The notes beneath the pieces are model-generated. The model ran no database searches, had not been told where the DNA came from, and saw nothing but the letters and a program-made list of their open reading frames with translations. The position numbers and the translations under genes are program-made. Positions 6,374 through 12,765 of a stretch of 12,765 nucleotides of DNA are shown here, one piece after another; within the stretch, counting starts at the first letter, position 1; every line of letters begins with the position of its first letter. The stretch comes from Nitrososphaeraceae archaeon (GTDB lineage Archaea > Thermoproteota > Nitrososphaeria > Nitrososphaerales > Nitrososphaeraceae): positions 1 to 12,765 of the forward strand of contig JAICHI010000018.1 of the NCBI GenBank assembly GCA_025922735.1, written 5' to 3'.

Positions 6374-6780
6374 TATTCAGTATCTTCCTCCTTTTTCTTC
6401 TCTTTTGTTTCCTTTTTTTCGAGAGGCTCCGACCCAGCTTTAGTTGCTCCCTGGAGCTTTCTGGATCTATAGTTGTCATCAAGATTTAGGGAAATAACCA
6501 TAACGTTTGAAGAAGGAATTGGTACTTTGACTTGACCTCCACGGATCTTTTCCCTTTGGATACCTTCAATGTGAAATGTCGCATGCTCAGTATTTACCTT
6601 TTCGACTTTTCCCTCGACTCCCTTGTATTCTCCTCGCATCACTCTGACAGAATCACCCTTGACCACACGTATGTTCTTTCTCTTATACTGTTCGCGCAAT
6701 GAGTCCTCTAGTACAGCTCCAACCATCTTATCGCGCAGGTGCTTAGGAAGATGGATGAGTTTTGGATTAATACCTACCAT
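6373..6780 (-). CDS. rpl24: Ribosomal protein L24 (uL24)
   Basis: A large-subunit assembly initiator of 135 residues. The KOW motif region reads VVKGDSVRVMRGEYKGVEGKVEKV, preceded by the archaeal N-terminal extension with HLPKHLRDKM. The C-terminus is a very charged tail rich in K and E. I chose the ATG at 6780 because AGGTGA stands 6 bases upstream; an in-frame GTG at 6789, right after the rpl14 stop, would add three residues but has no such site. Confidence 0.94.
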   Translation of the reverse strand: MVGINPKLIHLPKHLRDKMVGAVLEDSLREQYKRKNIRVVKGDSVRVMRGEYKGVEGKVEKVNTEHATFHIEGIQREKIRGGQVKVPIPSSNVMVISLNLDDNYRSRKLQGATKAGSEPLEKKETKEKKKEEDTE

Positions 6781-6789
6781 AACTTTCAC

Positions 6790-7230
6790 CTATACTATCA
6801 TGCCCGCCAAGTTGGCTATTCTTGGCCACTTTTCTGCCGCCTCTGATGCTACTGGGCCCTTAATGTCTGTTCCTTTGATTTCACCTTCCTGCGTAACGAG
6901 AACTGCAGCATTGTCTTCAAAGGCTACACGCACACCGTTCAGCCTCCTTATTGGGTACTTCTGCCTCACGATGACTGCACCAAAAATCTGCTTGCGCAGC
7001 TCTCTCGGACCTTTCTTGACAGTCACAGTAACGAAATCGCCAACTGCTGCTGCTGGTTGCCTAGAGTGTCTTCCCTTGTATCTTGTCACTTGCGCAATGC
7101 GCAATATCTTCGCACCGGTATTGTCAGTGCACACTAGGTTTGCCGTAACAGGAAGGGCCCTTGTAATATAGGGGCGGAACTCCTCGACTCCCTTTGCTGA
7201 AACTGCTCTTGACTTAGCTCCTGCCGCCAT
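6790..7230 (-). CDS. rpl14: Ribosomal protein L14 (uL14)
   Basis: A 146-residue large-subunit protein at the subunit interface. The conserved beta-barrel starts with ANLVCTDNTGAKILRI and continues through VGDFVTVTVKKG and the RRLNGVRVAFEDNAAVLV segment. It ends with the archaeal tail KWPRIANLAGMIV. The N-terminus carries about 20 extra residues before the barrel. The ATG overlaps the end of rps17 by 17 bases; GAGGTGA lies 10 bases before it. Confidence 0.96.
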   Translation of the reverse strand: MAAGAKSRAVSAKGVEEFRPYITRALPVTANLVCTDNTGAKILRIAQVTRYKGRHSRQPAAAVGDFVTVTVKKGPRELRKQIFGAVIVRQKYPIRRLNGVRVAFEDNAAVLVTQEGEIKGTDIKGPVASEAAEKWPRIANLAGMIV

Positions 7231-7555
7231 CCTTTGTGTTCACCTCAATCACTACAAATGAAACTGTCTTCGCAAGCCGTCTGCACTCAGCAATCCTTAC
7301 CTCCTCGCCCTCTTTGACCTCGAGGCACGGTGGAAGGTATGCATGCACGTTTGATTTGCTTCTCTGAAAACGCTTGTACTTTAAAACCCGCCTAGAGTAT
7401 TCTCTTGATACTACAACCATTTTAGGCGCCTTTGCACTTGATACGATGCCTGCCAACAATTTGCCTCTTATGGAGAGTCTACCGTGGAATGGGCAGAACT
7501 CGTCTTCACAAGCCTTCCGAGGGGAAGCAACTGACACACCAATGTTTCTAACCAT
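7214..7555 (-). CDS. rps17: Ribosomal protein S17 (uS17)
   Basis: A 113-residue primary 16S rRNA-binding protein. The archaeal form starts with RNIGVSV, then CEDEFCPFHG (Cys16 and Cys21) and SIRGKLLAGIVSSAK; SREYSRRVLKYKRFQRSKS and the VKEGEEVRIAECR strand give the OB-fold. It begins 11 bases after the rnp1 stop and overlaps rpl14. No strong Shine-Dalgarno sequence is seen. Confidence 0.95.
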   Translation of the reverse strand: MVRNIGVSVASPRKACEDEFCPFHGRLSIRGKLLAGIVSSAKAPKMVVVSREYSRRVLKYKRFQRSKSNVHAYLPPCLEVKEGEEVRIAECRRLAKTVSFVVIEVNTKDGGRS

Positions 7556-7566
7556 AATTTATCATA

Positions 7567-7845
7567 TCACCCATTGTTTAACCGTGAAATACGATCCTCA
7601 GGTCTTCCTATCAATGCGGAACCACTTATAAAGCAAACGCAAGAAGAGGTTTGAAGCTGGAGCTTTTTTGCTGCCTTTTTAGCTACCTGCTTCATGATGG
7701 AATCTTTCCTTATGAATATTGTATTCTTTGTTTCAAATACAATCATGCCGGCCATACCCTCTAAAGTTGAATCTGAAGATTCAAGTATTTTTGTGCGAAG
7801 GCCTACGATCCCATTCGAGAGAACATTATTACAGTCTACAGTCAT
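7567..7845 (-). CDS. rnp1: RNase P protein component 1 (Rnp1/Rpp29/Pop4)
   Basis: A 92-residue protein subunit of archaeal RNase P, which trims the 5' leader of pre-tRNAs; Rnp1 works as a pair with Rpp21. The Sm-like barrel is visible as GIVGLRTKI (12-20), GMAGMIVFETKNT (30-42) and the C-terminal GRPEDR (80-85). The ATG at 7845 overlaps the rpl29 stop by 4 bases (ATGA). A longer frame from 7905 lies wholly inside rpl29 and is not favoured. The place between L29 and S17 is the known archaeal position, but the SUI1 gene that often precedes it is missing. Confidence 0.93.
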   Translation of the reverse strand: MTVDCNNVLSNGIVGLRTKILESSDSTLEGMAGMIVFETKNTIFIRKDSIMKQVAKKAAKKLQLQTSSCVCFISGSALIGRPEDRISRLNNG

Positions 7846-8048
7846 TTCTGCCCTTTTCTCTCGTTCATTATTGTCTTCATGCGAGCAATATCTCGCCGGA
7901 GCCATCGAATGCTGCCTGTCTGTTTCTTCAGAGTGCCCTTTGACTTTTCAACCTGAAGCTTTCCAAGATCTGTTTTGAGCTCGGCAAGCTTGTCATTCAG
8001 ATCCTGATCGTTCATCTCTCGTAATGTCTTTAGCTTAAGTCTTGCCAT
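7842..8048 (-). CDS. rpl29: Ribosomal protein L29 (uL29)
   Basis: A 68-residue two-helix protein next to the exit tunnel. MARLKLKTLREM and the helical run with KLAELKTDLGKLQVEK, then RRDIARMKTIMNERKG, are typical. The ATG at 8048 was picked over upstream in-frame starts because AGGAGGT lies 10 bases before it and the protein then has normal length. It overlaps the end of rps3 by 14 bases. Confidence 0.95.
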   Translation of the reverse strand: MARLKLKTLREMNDQDLNDKLAELKTDLGKLQVEKSKGTLKKQTGSIRWLRRDIARMKTIMNERKGQK

Positions 8049-8754
8049 CTTGCTGCTTACCTCCTTTTTCTTCTTCATCTGCTGCTGCAGGCGCCTGTTC
8101 ATTTTTGGCGGATTCTTCCGTTTGAGGACTTGGCTGAGCTGCTGAAGCTTGTATGTCTGTCTCTCCATTCTTAAGTTCAAATTCCTGCGGTAGTGCTTCC
8201 TTGGATGCAATCCTCAGCTGGATCCCCATTAGGCCCATCTTGGTTAGCACATGAGAAAGCCCTCTCTTGACGATCTTATCAGAAATCTCGCCGCTCTTTG
8301 GTACAATGCCAATTGTATGTTTTTCAAAGTGAGCGCGCTCTGTTCTAAGCTTACCAGAAATCGTAACCTCAACTCCCAGCGCGCCCGCGCTCATTATTGT
8401 ATTGAGCGACCACATGGCTGCTCGCCTAAATGCAGTGCCTCGCTCAATAAGCTGAGCAATCCTATTACACATTATCTGCGGATTAAGCTCAGGGTTTGGA
8501 ATTTCAAGAACTGAAATCTGAGGGTTTTGCAGGCCGAACTTTTGCTCGAGCTTGGTCATGAGGTCCTTGATGCCAACGCCTTTTCTGCCAATGGCAAGTC
8601 CAGGCCTTGTAACGTAGACAGTTATCCTTGCCCCCACAGGTGTCTTTTGCACTTCAATGCCGCCATAGCCAGCGTCCTTGAGCGCTTCACCGAGAAATTC
8701 ATTCAGCTCCATATTGCGAAAGTTATTTTTAATTACATTCTTGACTGCACTCAT
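8035..8754 (-). CDS. rps3: Ribosomal protein S3 (uS3)
   Basis: A 239-residue small-subunit protein at the mRNA entry site. A type II KH domain includes the IGRKG loop (55-59); the C-terminal domain has GTAFRRAAMWSLNTIMSAGALGVEV and GKLRTERAHFEK. The last 40 or so residues are a low-complexity tail rich in A, E, Q and K, common in archaeal S3. The ATG overlaps the rpl22 stop (ATGA). Confidence 0.96.
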   Translation of the reverse strand: MSAVKNVIKNNFRNMELNEFLGEALKDAGYGGIEVQKTPVGARITVYVTRPGLAIGRKGVGIKDLMTKLEQKFGLQNPQISVLEIPNPELNPQIMCNRIAQLIERGTAFRRAAMWSLNTIMSAGALGVEVTISGKLRTERAHFEKHTIGIVPKSGEISDKIVKRGLSHVLTKMGLMGIQLRIASKEALPQEFELKNGETDIQASAAQPSPQTEESAKNEQAPAAADEEEKGGKQQDGKT

Positions 8755-9227
8755 TCTCTATCGCTTGCCTCCTGTGCAATAATCTCTACATGAACCAAGA
8801 TGTCAAATTTTGGACTTGATCTGCCCATTGCTCGCGGCTGAAACCGCTTGAGCTTTGTGCCTTTGTGCACGGCAGCACTCACGATTCGCAGTCTGTCAAG
8901 ATCCATACCTTTGTATTCAGCATTGGATTCAAGATTGTCTAGAATTTTGAGGAATTCAGACGCTGCCTTTTTGGGGAATCTGCCAGCAAAAAATCCGTCA
9001 CGGATGTTGGACCTATGCGCCACCTCGTTGTTGTAGCGCCTGTATGGAATGGCTTCTTTGCGAGACATAACATTCTCAAGTAACTCCCGTGCCTTTTCAA
9101 TTGACCTACCTTTAATGGCAACAGCTATCTCCCGTGCATGCTTATGAGATATGTCTTTTTCGCGTATTGAAGCACGTACATGTTTTGTTTTATCGTAATT
9201 TTGAAAGGCATAACCAAACTGTGGCAT
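8751..9227 (-). CDS. rpl22: Ribosomal protein L22 (uL22)
   Basis: A 158-residue protein lining the exit tunnel. Features are YAFQNYDKTKHVRAS, the SHKHAREIAVAIKG helix region, YRRYNNEVAHRSNIRDGFFAGRFPKKAA and the beta-hairpin segment ending with PRAMGRSSPKFDILVHVEI. I favour the ATG at 9227, which has GTGAT 4 bases upstream. An in-frame GTG at 9236 would give a 4-base overlap with rps19 and three more residues, and cannot be excluded. Confidence 0.93.
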   Translation of the reverse strand: MPQFGYAFQNYDKTKHVRASIREKDISHKHAREIAVAIKGRSIEKARELLENVMSRKEAIPYRRYNNEVAHRSNIRDGFFAGRFPKKAASEFLKILDNLESNAEYKGMDLDRLRIVSAAVHKGTKLKRFQPRAMGRSSPKFDILVHVEIIAQEASDRE

Positions 9228-9232
9228 ATTTA

Positions 9233-9640
9233 TCACTTCAGTGGAACATACAGGCTCGACCTAGAAGCGCCTACACCCGGTGTGCCGTGCTGAACACGCT
9301 TGTTTGTAATCGCATATTCACCAAGGTAGTGCCCAATCATTTCTGGCTTCATGTTAACCTGTACAAAATCCTTGCCGTTATGAACATAAATAGTCAGGCC
9401 AACCATGTCAGGAAGAATAATCATGTCCCGGGCATGTGTCCTCAACTGACCCTTGAGCTTGCCGTCTCTTGCAAGCTTGAGCTTCTCTCGAAGCTTTCTC
9501 TTTTCGTCATTCATGTAAGAACTGACGCGCTTATCAAGCGATCTGCGCTGTCTTGAATTGAGAAGTGGAAGCAGATTCTCTATTGAGAGAGATTGTAATT
9601 GTTCGGGACTGTAACCTTTAAATTTAAACTCACGTACCAA
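9233..9640 (-). CDS. rps19: Ribosomal protein S19 (uS19)
   Basis: A 135-residue small-subunit head protein. The archaeal N-terminal part (EFKFKGYSPEQLQSLS) precedes the core with LRTHARDMIILPDMVGLTIYVHNGKDFVQV, MIGHYLGEYAITNKRVQHG and VGASRSSLYVPLK. The start is TTG at 9640: an in-frame stop directly precedes it and no ATG or GTG is available before the conserved part. A weak GAGTGAT lies 4 bases upstream. It is separated from rpl23 by a 64-base gap where rpl2 is normally found, and a TATA-like box lies in that gap. Confidence 0.94.
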   Translation of the reverse strand: MVREFKFKGYSPEQLQSLSIENLLPLLNSRQRRSLDKRVSSYMNDEKRKLREKLKLARDGKLKGQLRTHARDMIILPDMVGLTIYVHNGKDFVQVNMKPEMIGHYLGEYAITNKRVQHGTPGVGASRSSLYVPLK

Positions 9641-9672
9641 TTAGATCACTCGATCTCTGGATTCCAAGGCCA

Positions 9673-9680
9673 CTTTTAAA
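9673..9680 (-). promoter_or_regulatory. Possible internal TATA box before rps19
   Basis: TTTAAAAG on the minus strand lies in the only sizeable gap of the ribosomal cluster. Its centre is about 26 bases before 9651, which would leave a leader of about 10 bases carrying the GAGTGAT site of rps19. This may be a second promoter for the S19-to-L6 half. Confidence 0.45.
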
Positions 9681-9704
9681 TCTAACGAGAACAAAATAGC
9701 CCCT

Positions 9705-10049
9705 CTATACCAAAGCCAACTTTGTTGCAAGATCTCTTGCTCCTTCTGGGGTCTTGAACTTGACAAAGGCTTTCTTGCCCCGAATTGTCCTTGTAGTGTT
9801 GACCTCCTCGATGTCAGCTTCATAGAGGATATTGATGGCCTCAATGATCTGGTTCTTGGTAGCCTTTTCTGTTACAATGAAAGCAAGCTTGTTCTCTTTT
9901 TCTATCTGGTTGAATGTCTTCTCTGTAACATATGGGGCCAGTATCATAGCTGCTGCTTGCTCTGAAGTCATATCGCTTCTTCGACTAGGCTCAGCTGCTT
10001 GTTTCTTTTCTGCTATCGGTGTTGGCTCTGTTGCTCTTTCCTTGCTCAC
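9705..10049 (-). CDS. rpl23: Ribosomal protein L23 (uL23)
   Basis: A 114-residue exit-tunnel protein that docks signal recognition particle and other nascent-chain factors. The core is APYVTEKTFNQIEKENKLAFIV, then NQIIEAINILYEADIEEVNT and GKKAFVKF. About 35 low-complexity residues precede the core, an N-terminal extension. The start is GTG at 10049, overlapping the rpl4 stop (GTGA), with GGAGGT 9 bases upstream. Confidence 0.94.
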   Translation of the reverse strand: MSKERATEPTPIAEKKQAAEPSRRSDMTSEQAAAMILAPYVTEKTFNQIEKENKLAFIVTEKATKNQIIEAINILYEADIEEVNTTRTIRGKKAFVKFKTPEGARDLATKLALV

Positions 10050-10858
10050 TTTCGAATGACCTCCAATAACTTATGCATAGGTGCCTGCACGCTTTTCATG
10101 TATTCAATTGCCCTCTGAGAAAAGATTGTTAGCCTTATTGGCTTTGAGCCGGGCACAAGATCAACGATACTTATGTTTCTGGCATGCTTTATGTCAATGC
10201 CGGGTATTGACCTGGAAAGTGCGACAACTTTAGAGTCATCTCCAACAATAATGAGGGCGCTTGTTCCAGAGCGAGTTGACCTTCCCCTGCGCCTGGGGGT
10301 CCCTGATCTTGCCTTTCGCGCGAGACTTGCCCGAGCAATGTCATCTCCAAGCCCAAGACGTATCAGCACGTTCTTCAGGTCCTTGGTTTTTGCTATTGAT
10401 TCAATTTCGTTTGAAACAACTAGAGGAAGTTTGACCTCATCACCTATCTTGTGGCCACGCCTTTGTACCAGCTCCTTCTTGGCAGTGACTGCTATTGCAG
10501 AGCAAAGACCGAGTTGTTTTTCTTTGTGGTTGATTTTTTTGTAAATGATTTTCCAAGACTCTGGGGGGTGGGCAACTCGTCCGTGCCTTACACCAGCAAC
10601 ACCTGCAGCCTGGCCTGCCCTAGGAAAGCCTTCTCCTCGAGCCCTTGCAAGGCGGGCAATGCCAAGCCCTGTGTTGCGGGACTCCGCGCTGACCATCTCG
10701 CCGGCTGCTGGATAACGTCCCTGTCTTTGGTATGAATGCGAAAGGACGTTCACGTATACTTTATGAATCACTTCAGGTCGGTATGGGGTATCAAAAACTG
10801 CAGGTAGTTCTATCTCAGCAGATTCTGTGCCATCTAGTCCAATAACTTTGGCTTTCAT
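10046..10858 (-). CDS. rpl4: Ribosomal protein L4 (uL4)
   Basis: A 270-residue archaeal/eukaryotic-length L4, part of the exit-tunnel wall. The extended loop contains ARGEGFPRAGQAAGVAGVRHG and RVAHPPESWKIIYKKIN; the globular part has SALIIVGDDSKVVALSRSIPGIDI. The ATG overlaps the rpl3 stop (ATGA), with GGAGGT about 9 bases before it. Confidence 0.96.
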   Translation of the reverse strand: MKAKVIGLDGTESAEIELPAVFDTPYRPEVIHKVYVNVLSHSYQRQGRYPAAGEMVSAESRNTGLGIARLARARGEGFPRAGQAAGVAGVRHGRVAHPPESWKIIYKKINHKEKQLGLCSAIAVTAKKELVQRRGHKIGDEVKLPLVVSNEIESIAKTKDLKNVLIRLGLGDDIARASLARKARSGTPRRRGRSTRSGTSALIIVGDDSKVVALSRSIPGIDIKHARNISIVDLVPGSKPIRLTIFSQRAIEYMKSVQAPMHKLLEVIRK

Positions 10859-11853
10859 TTAACAACTACCTCCAGGACTTTTGGCTCAAGCACCTTCTTC
10901 GACACACCGCGTATTGGCTGTCTCATCTTTACCAACCGCTTTGGAACACCTGGGACTGAACCTCTTACTACAATGTAGTCGCCCTTGACTAGTCCAAAAT
11001 GCTTAAAGCCGCCTGGGGGATTTATTGAGTTCTGTGCATCCTTGTCGGTGTTTGAGATTATCAGTATACGCTTATTATATTCAGTTCTCTGATGGAACCC
11101 CCTCTGGCCCTGCCTAGCGACCGTATACATAACTACCGCGGGTGAGATGGGGCCCAGTGTACCTACCGCTCGGACACTTTTTCTTGATTTGTGTTGTTTT
11201 CTCTTAACACCAAACCTAGTGATCGGGCCTTCTATTCCTTTGCCACGGGTAATGCCAAACACGTCGATATTCTGTCCAATTTGGAAGACATCAGTATTTC
11301 TTATTTCCCTTCCCAGAAGGCTTTTTACATAGTCATATTGCGACCTAGGGTCCTTGCCAGAAACTGCTACTTCAAAAACGAAAGGTACTTTTTGTCCAAG
11401 GCCAATTGAATTTGGAGAGATTGCAACAATGGCCATCACGTCACTTGCACTCTCAAGGAGTGATTCTGCCTTTGAAATTCCATCATCAGTACTCTTGGCG
11501 TCAAATTTGCGCGACAGCTCTTTTGGCAGATCCTTGGCATAGAAGTCAAATATGGCGTGCTGACCGTAGAGATCGCGTGTGTAACCGCGAATACCGATAA
11601 TCTTAATGGGTGGCGTAGCAATTACAGTTGCAGCATTCAACAACTGCTTTCCAAAATTTGGAGTCTTCTCCCTATCGTCGACTGTCAAGATATGAATGCC
11701 GCCAGCTTTGAAACCTGCAAAACCTAAAAGAGAGCTCTTTTCTGTTACAAGCTGGGGCCAAGTTCTCACCCTCGCCTCCAGACTCTTAGCTCTTGCTCTT
11801 GGTCTAAAAGCAATGCTACCCCTTCTTGGGGCACTATACTTACGATGACCCAT
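10855..11853 (-). CDS. rpl3: Ribosomal protein L3 (uL3)
   Basis: A 332-residue archaeal-type L3, close to the peptidyl transferase centre. It begins MGHRKYSAPRRGSIAFRPRARAKS, continues with LLGFAGFKAGGIHI, FDVFGITRGKG-like IDVFGITRGKGIEG, RFGVKRKQHKSRKSVRAVGTLGP and HQRTEYNKRIL, and ends GVSKKVLEPKVLEVVVK. It is the first gene of the cluster. The ATG lies only about 5 bases after the predicted transcription start, so its mRNA may be almost leaderless, although a GGTG stands about 8 bases upstream. Confidence 0.96.
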   Translation of the reverse strand: MGHRKYSAPRRGSIAFRPRARAKSLEARVRTWPQLVTEKSSLLGFAGFKAGGIHILTVDDREKTPNFGKQLLNAATVIATPPIKIIGIRGYTRDLYGQHAIFDFYAKDLPKELSRKFDAKSTDDGISKAESLLESASDVMAIVAISPNSIGLGQKVPFVFEVAVSGKDPRSQYDYVKSLLGREIRNTDVFQIGQNIDVFGITRGKGIEGPITRFGVKRKQHKSRKSVRAVGTLGPISPAVVMYTVARQGQRGFHQRTEYNKRILIISNTDKDAQNSINPPGGFKHFGLVKGDYIVVRGSVPGVPKRLVKMRQPIRGVSKKVLEPKVLEVVVK

Positions 11854-11879
11854 AGATACTGCACCACACTGCCTCTCCC

Positions 11880-11887
11880 TTTAATAA
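11880..11887 (-). promoter_or_regulatory. TATA box of the ribosomal protein operon
   Basis: TTATTAAA on the minus strand is centred about 30 bases before the rpl3 ATG, putting the start site near 11858. It is preceded by an A-rich segment that could be the TFB recognition element. It is the best-placed box for the L3-to-L6 transcript. Confidence 0.6.
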
Positions 11888-11924
11888 GTTATTTGACCCC
11901 GAGGAGATGATAACTGCGAATGGC

Positions 11925-11938
11925 TAAAAGCAAAAATC
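11925..11938 (-). terminator. Possible T-rich terminator upstream of rpl3
   Basis: The minus strand reads TTTTTGCTTTT here, downstream of the zinc-finger gene and upstream of the rpl3 promoter. This suits the factor-independent T-run termination of archaeal polymerases and would separate the two units. No hairpin is seen. Confidence 0.35.
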
Positions 11939-12079
11939 TGGAGAGTAGATAAGCATAATACATTTCCTCAGATTGTCACATCGCGGTGGACGGAATACGA
12001 TTAATACAGAATATGCGCAGACACACATATACGTCCCTGTTGCAGGCAACCAGTGCCGCCCATATTTCAGACCAGATTC
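11939..12079. other. Spacer between zinc-finger gene and rpl3 promoter
   Basis: I found no gene, tRNA or clear box C/D pattern here. The longest reading frames are about 20 codons on the minus strand. An open plus-strand frame (from 11973, TTG start) runs on antisense to the zinc-finger gene and looks like its shadow. Confidence 0.4.
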
Positions 12080-12265
12080 TTACGGCTTATGGTCTAAACT
12101 CTTGTGCAAATTGAATTCATTGTTAGACTTGAACAATTTGTCACATGTATGGCAGACAAAGGGCTGAGCTATCCCGAGCGTGTAGCACCATCTAGAAAAA
12201 ATAATGGTAGAGCATATGTGATGATTGTTTTTGCAGCGTGAACGTTTTTGTTGTGGATTTAACAC
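12080..12265 (-). CDS. Small C2H2 zinc-finger protein, possibly frameshifted at start
   Basis: The last 27 codons form a classical C2H2 finger: F-x-C-x2-C-x3-F-x5-F-x2-H-x4-H (from FVCHTC to the final HKSLDH). Before it is a Cys/His-containing segment (RCKNNHHIC, then RWC) that might bind a second metal ion. Such fingers bind nucleic acid or proteins; the partner is unknown. The listed start is a GTG that gives 61 residues, but no site supports it. A better ATG at 12299 reads MSTEFKRRFF and then stops; losing one T from the run of seven at 12269-12275 would join it to this frame as a 72-residue protein. A TATA-like TATAGATTTT near 12315-12325 suits that ATG. So the gene is either started at GTG, sequenced with an error, or broken. 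Confidence 0.5.
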   Translation of the reverse strand: MLNPQQKRSRCKNNHHICSTIIFSRWCYTLGIAQPFVCHTCDKLFKSNNEFNLHKSLDHKP

Positions 12266-12299
12266 CTCAAAAAAAGCGTCTTTTGAACTCAGTCGACAT

Positions 12300-12356
12300 T
12301 TTTTGCTTATTTACTAAAATCTATACTTGGCCTGTCTAGGCTTTATGATATCCCAA
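12300..12356. other. Short spacer upstream of the zinc-finger gene
   Basis: A/T-rich spacer that holds the TATA-like motif on the minus strand (about 12315-12325). No gene is seen. Confidence 0.3.
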
Positions 12357-12512
12357 TTAAGCAGCTTCCGCATTATTCAATGCCTCCAAACACAAGTGCA
12401 AGTCATTCCTATCTTTTCTTCGGTTTTATTCTATGGAATATGTAACTTCCAGCTTTGCCTTTTCTGTATCTCTATGTGATACTCTGAAGACCTTATTTGG
12501 TCCTGCCCCCAT
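12357..12512 (-). pseudogene. Short reading frame with an internal stop, possible decayed small gene
   Basis: An ATG at 12512, overlapping the end of the methyltransferase gene by 20 bases, opens 28 codons that read as a plausible protein start (MGAGPNKVFRVSH, then EVTYSIE). A TAA follows at 12426-12428. The same frame then stays open for 22 more codons (ending LCLEALNNAEAA) to a TAA at 12357-12359. Strand-like then helix-like composition on both sides of the stop suggests one interrupted small protein of about 50 residues. It may instead be a real 28-residue peptide, or chance. I do not recognise a family. Confidence 0.25.
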
Positions 12513-12765
12513 GCTCAGTTGATTGTAAAGTGCTATTCAATATAGCTAGAGTTCCAAGTACTGCTTCTTCGAGTCGTACAGTTTCAGTGCCTTGATTTGG
12601 AAACATGTTTACAACATATTCGTAGGGCTTGATGCTGGCACCTTCCTTAGCAAGGATGTCATGAAGACCGTGCTTGGGTGCTCCAAATGCAACCAGAATG
12701 TTCTGGACATTTTTGGCGTGTTCAGCAAGCCCGGTCTCGATGTTTTTGAAGTAGCGGCCCTTTCT
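12493..12765 (-). CDS. SPOUT-family RNA methyltransferase, C-terminal part (cut by window edge)
   Basis: The minus strand is open from the right edge for 90 codons to a TAA. The signature VVNMFPNQGTETVRLEEA (about codons 51-68 of this fragment) followed by VLGTLAILN is the C-terminal knot region of the archaeal putative RNA uridine-N3 methyltransferase family, whose gene is commonly found just upstream of rpl3. It would methylate rRNA using S-adenosylmethionine. The upstream AFGAPKHGLHDIL is the earlier part of the SPOUT knot. The N-terminal half lies outside the window. It reads in the same direction as the ribosomal cluster, but is separated by the zinc-finger gene and a promoter. Confidence 0.85.
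   Translation of the reverse strand, partial: RKGRYFKNIETGLAEHAKNVQNILVAFGAPKHGLHDILAKEGASIKPYEYVVNMFPNQGTETVRLEEAVLGTLAILNSTLQSTEHGGRTK

Noticed and set aside
7846..7905. Longer N-terminus for Rnp1 starting at 7905
   Set aside because: The extra 20 codons lie entirely within rpl29 and do not resemble Rpp29; the ATGA overlap start at 7845 gives a normal protein.
11973..12167. 64-codon plus-strand frame opposite the zinc-finger gene
   Set aside because: It has no recognisable features, starts with TTG, lies antisense to a coding frame and ends inside it; it is probably a shadow.
1..12765. CRISPR arrays, insertion sequences, integrase or phage genes
   Set aside because: No spaced direct repeats, terminal inverted repeats or transposase/integrase motifs were seen; the window is mostly core housekeeping genes.

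Overview
The window looks like a chromosomal segment of an archaeon, most likely a Nitrososphaerota (Thaumarchaeota) member. Its ribosomal proteins are archaeal types (S4e, long-form L3 and L4, zinc-binding S14). It also carries RNase P protein Rnp1/Rpp29, a SPOUT-family RNA methyltransferase next to rpl3, a tRNA with a bulge-helix-bulge intron at a non-canonical position, and archaeal TATA-like boxes a few bases upstream of start codons. The phylum call is inference from gene order and protein resemblance; no search was run.

Left part (plus strand, about 198-3705): a tightly packed set of a sugar-1-phosphate nucleotidyltransferase, an LLM-type (probably F420-dependent) oxidoreductase, a SCP2-type thiolase and a zinc-ribbon/OB-fold DUF35 partner. 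They overlap or sit 1 base apart, so they are probably one transcript driven by a TATA box at 166-173. A separate small gene of unknown function (3346-3705) follows with its own TATA-like box.

Centre and right (minus strand, 11853 down to 3841): a merged S10/spc ribosomal protein cluster in the order L3, L4, L23, S19, L22, S3, L29, Rnp1, S17, L14, L24, S4e, L5, S14, S8, L6, with mostly overlapping ends. A tRNA-Asn(GTT) gene follows, interrupted by a 33-nt intron after nucleotide 27 for which a full bulge-helix-bulge can be drawn. Three things differ from the common archaeal order: no rpl2 between L23 and S19, no SUI1/aIF1 gene between L29 and rnp1, and an end after L6 instead of continuing to L32e/L19e/L18/S5. 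Several genes start with TTG (S19, L5, S8, L6), two of them supported by well-placed Shine-Dalgarno sequences.

Right end (about 11854-12765): the operon promoter, a short minus-strand gene encoding a classical C2H2 zinc finger (possibly frameshifted at a 7-T run), a short reading frame interrupted by a stop codon, and the C-terminal 90 codons of a SPOUT RNA methyltransferase cut by the window edge. The two plus- and minus-strand transcription units converge at about 3706-3840.
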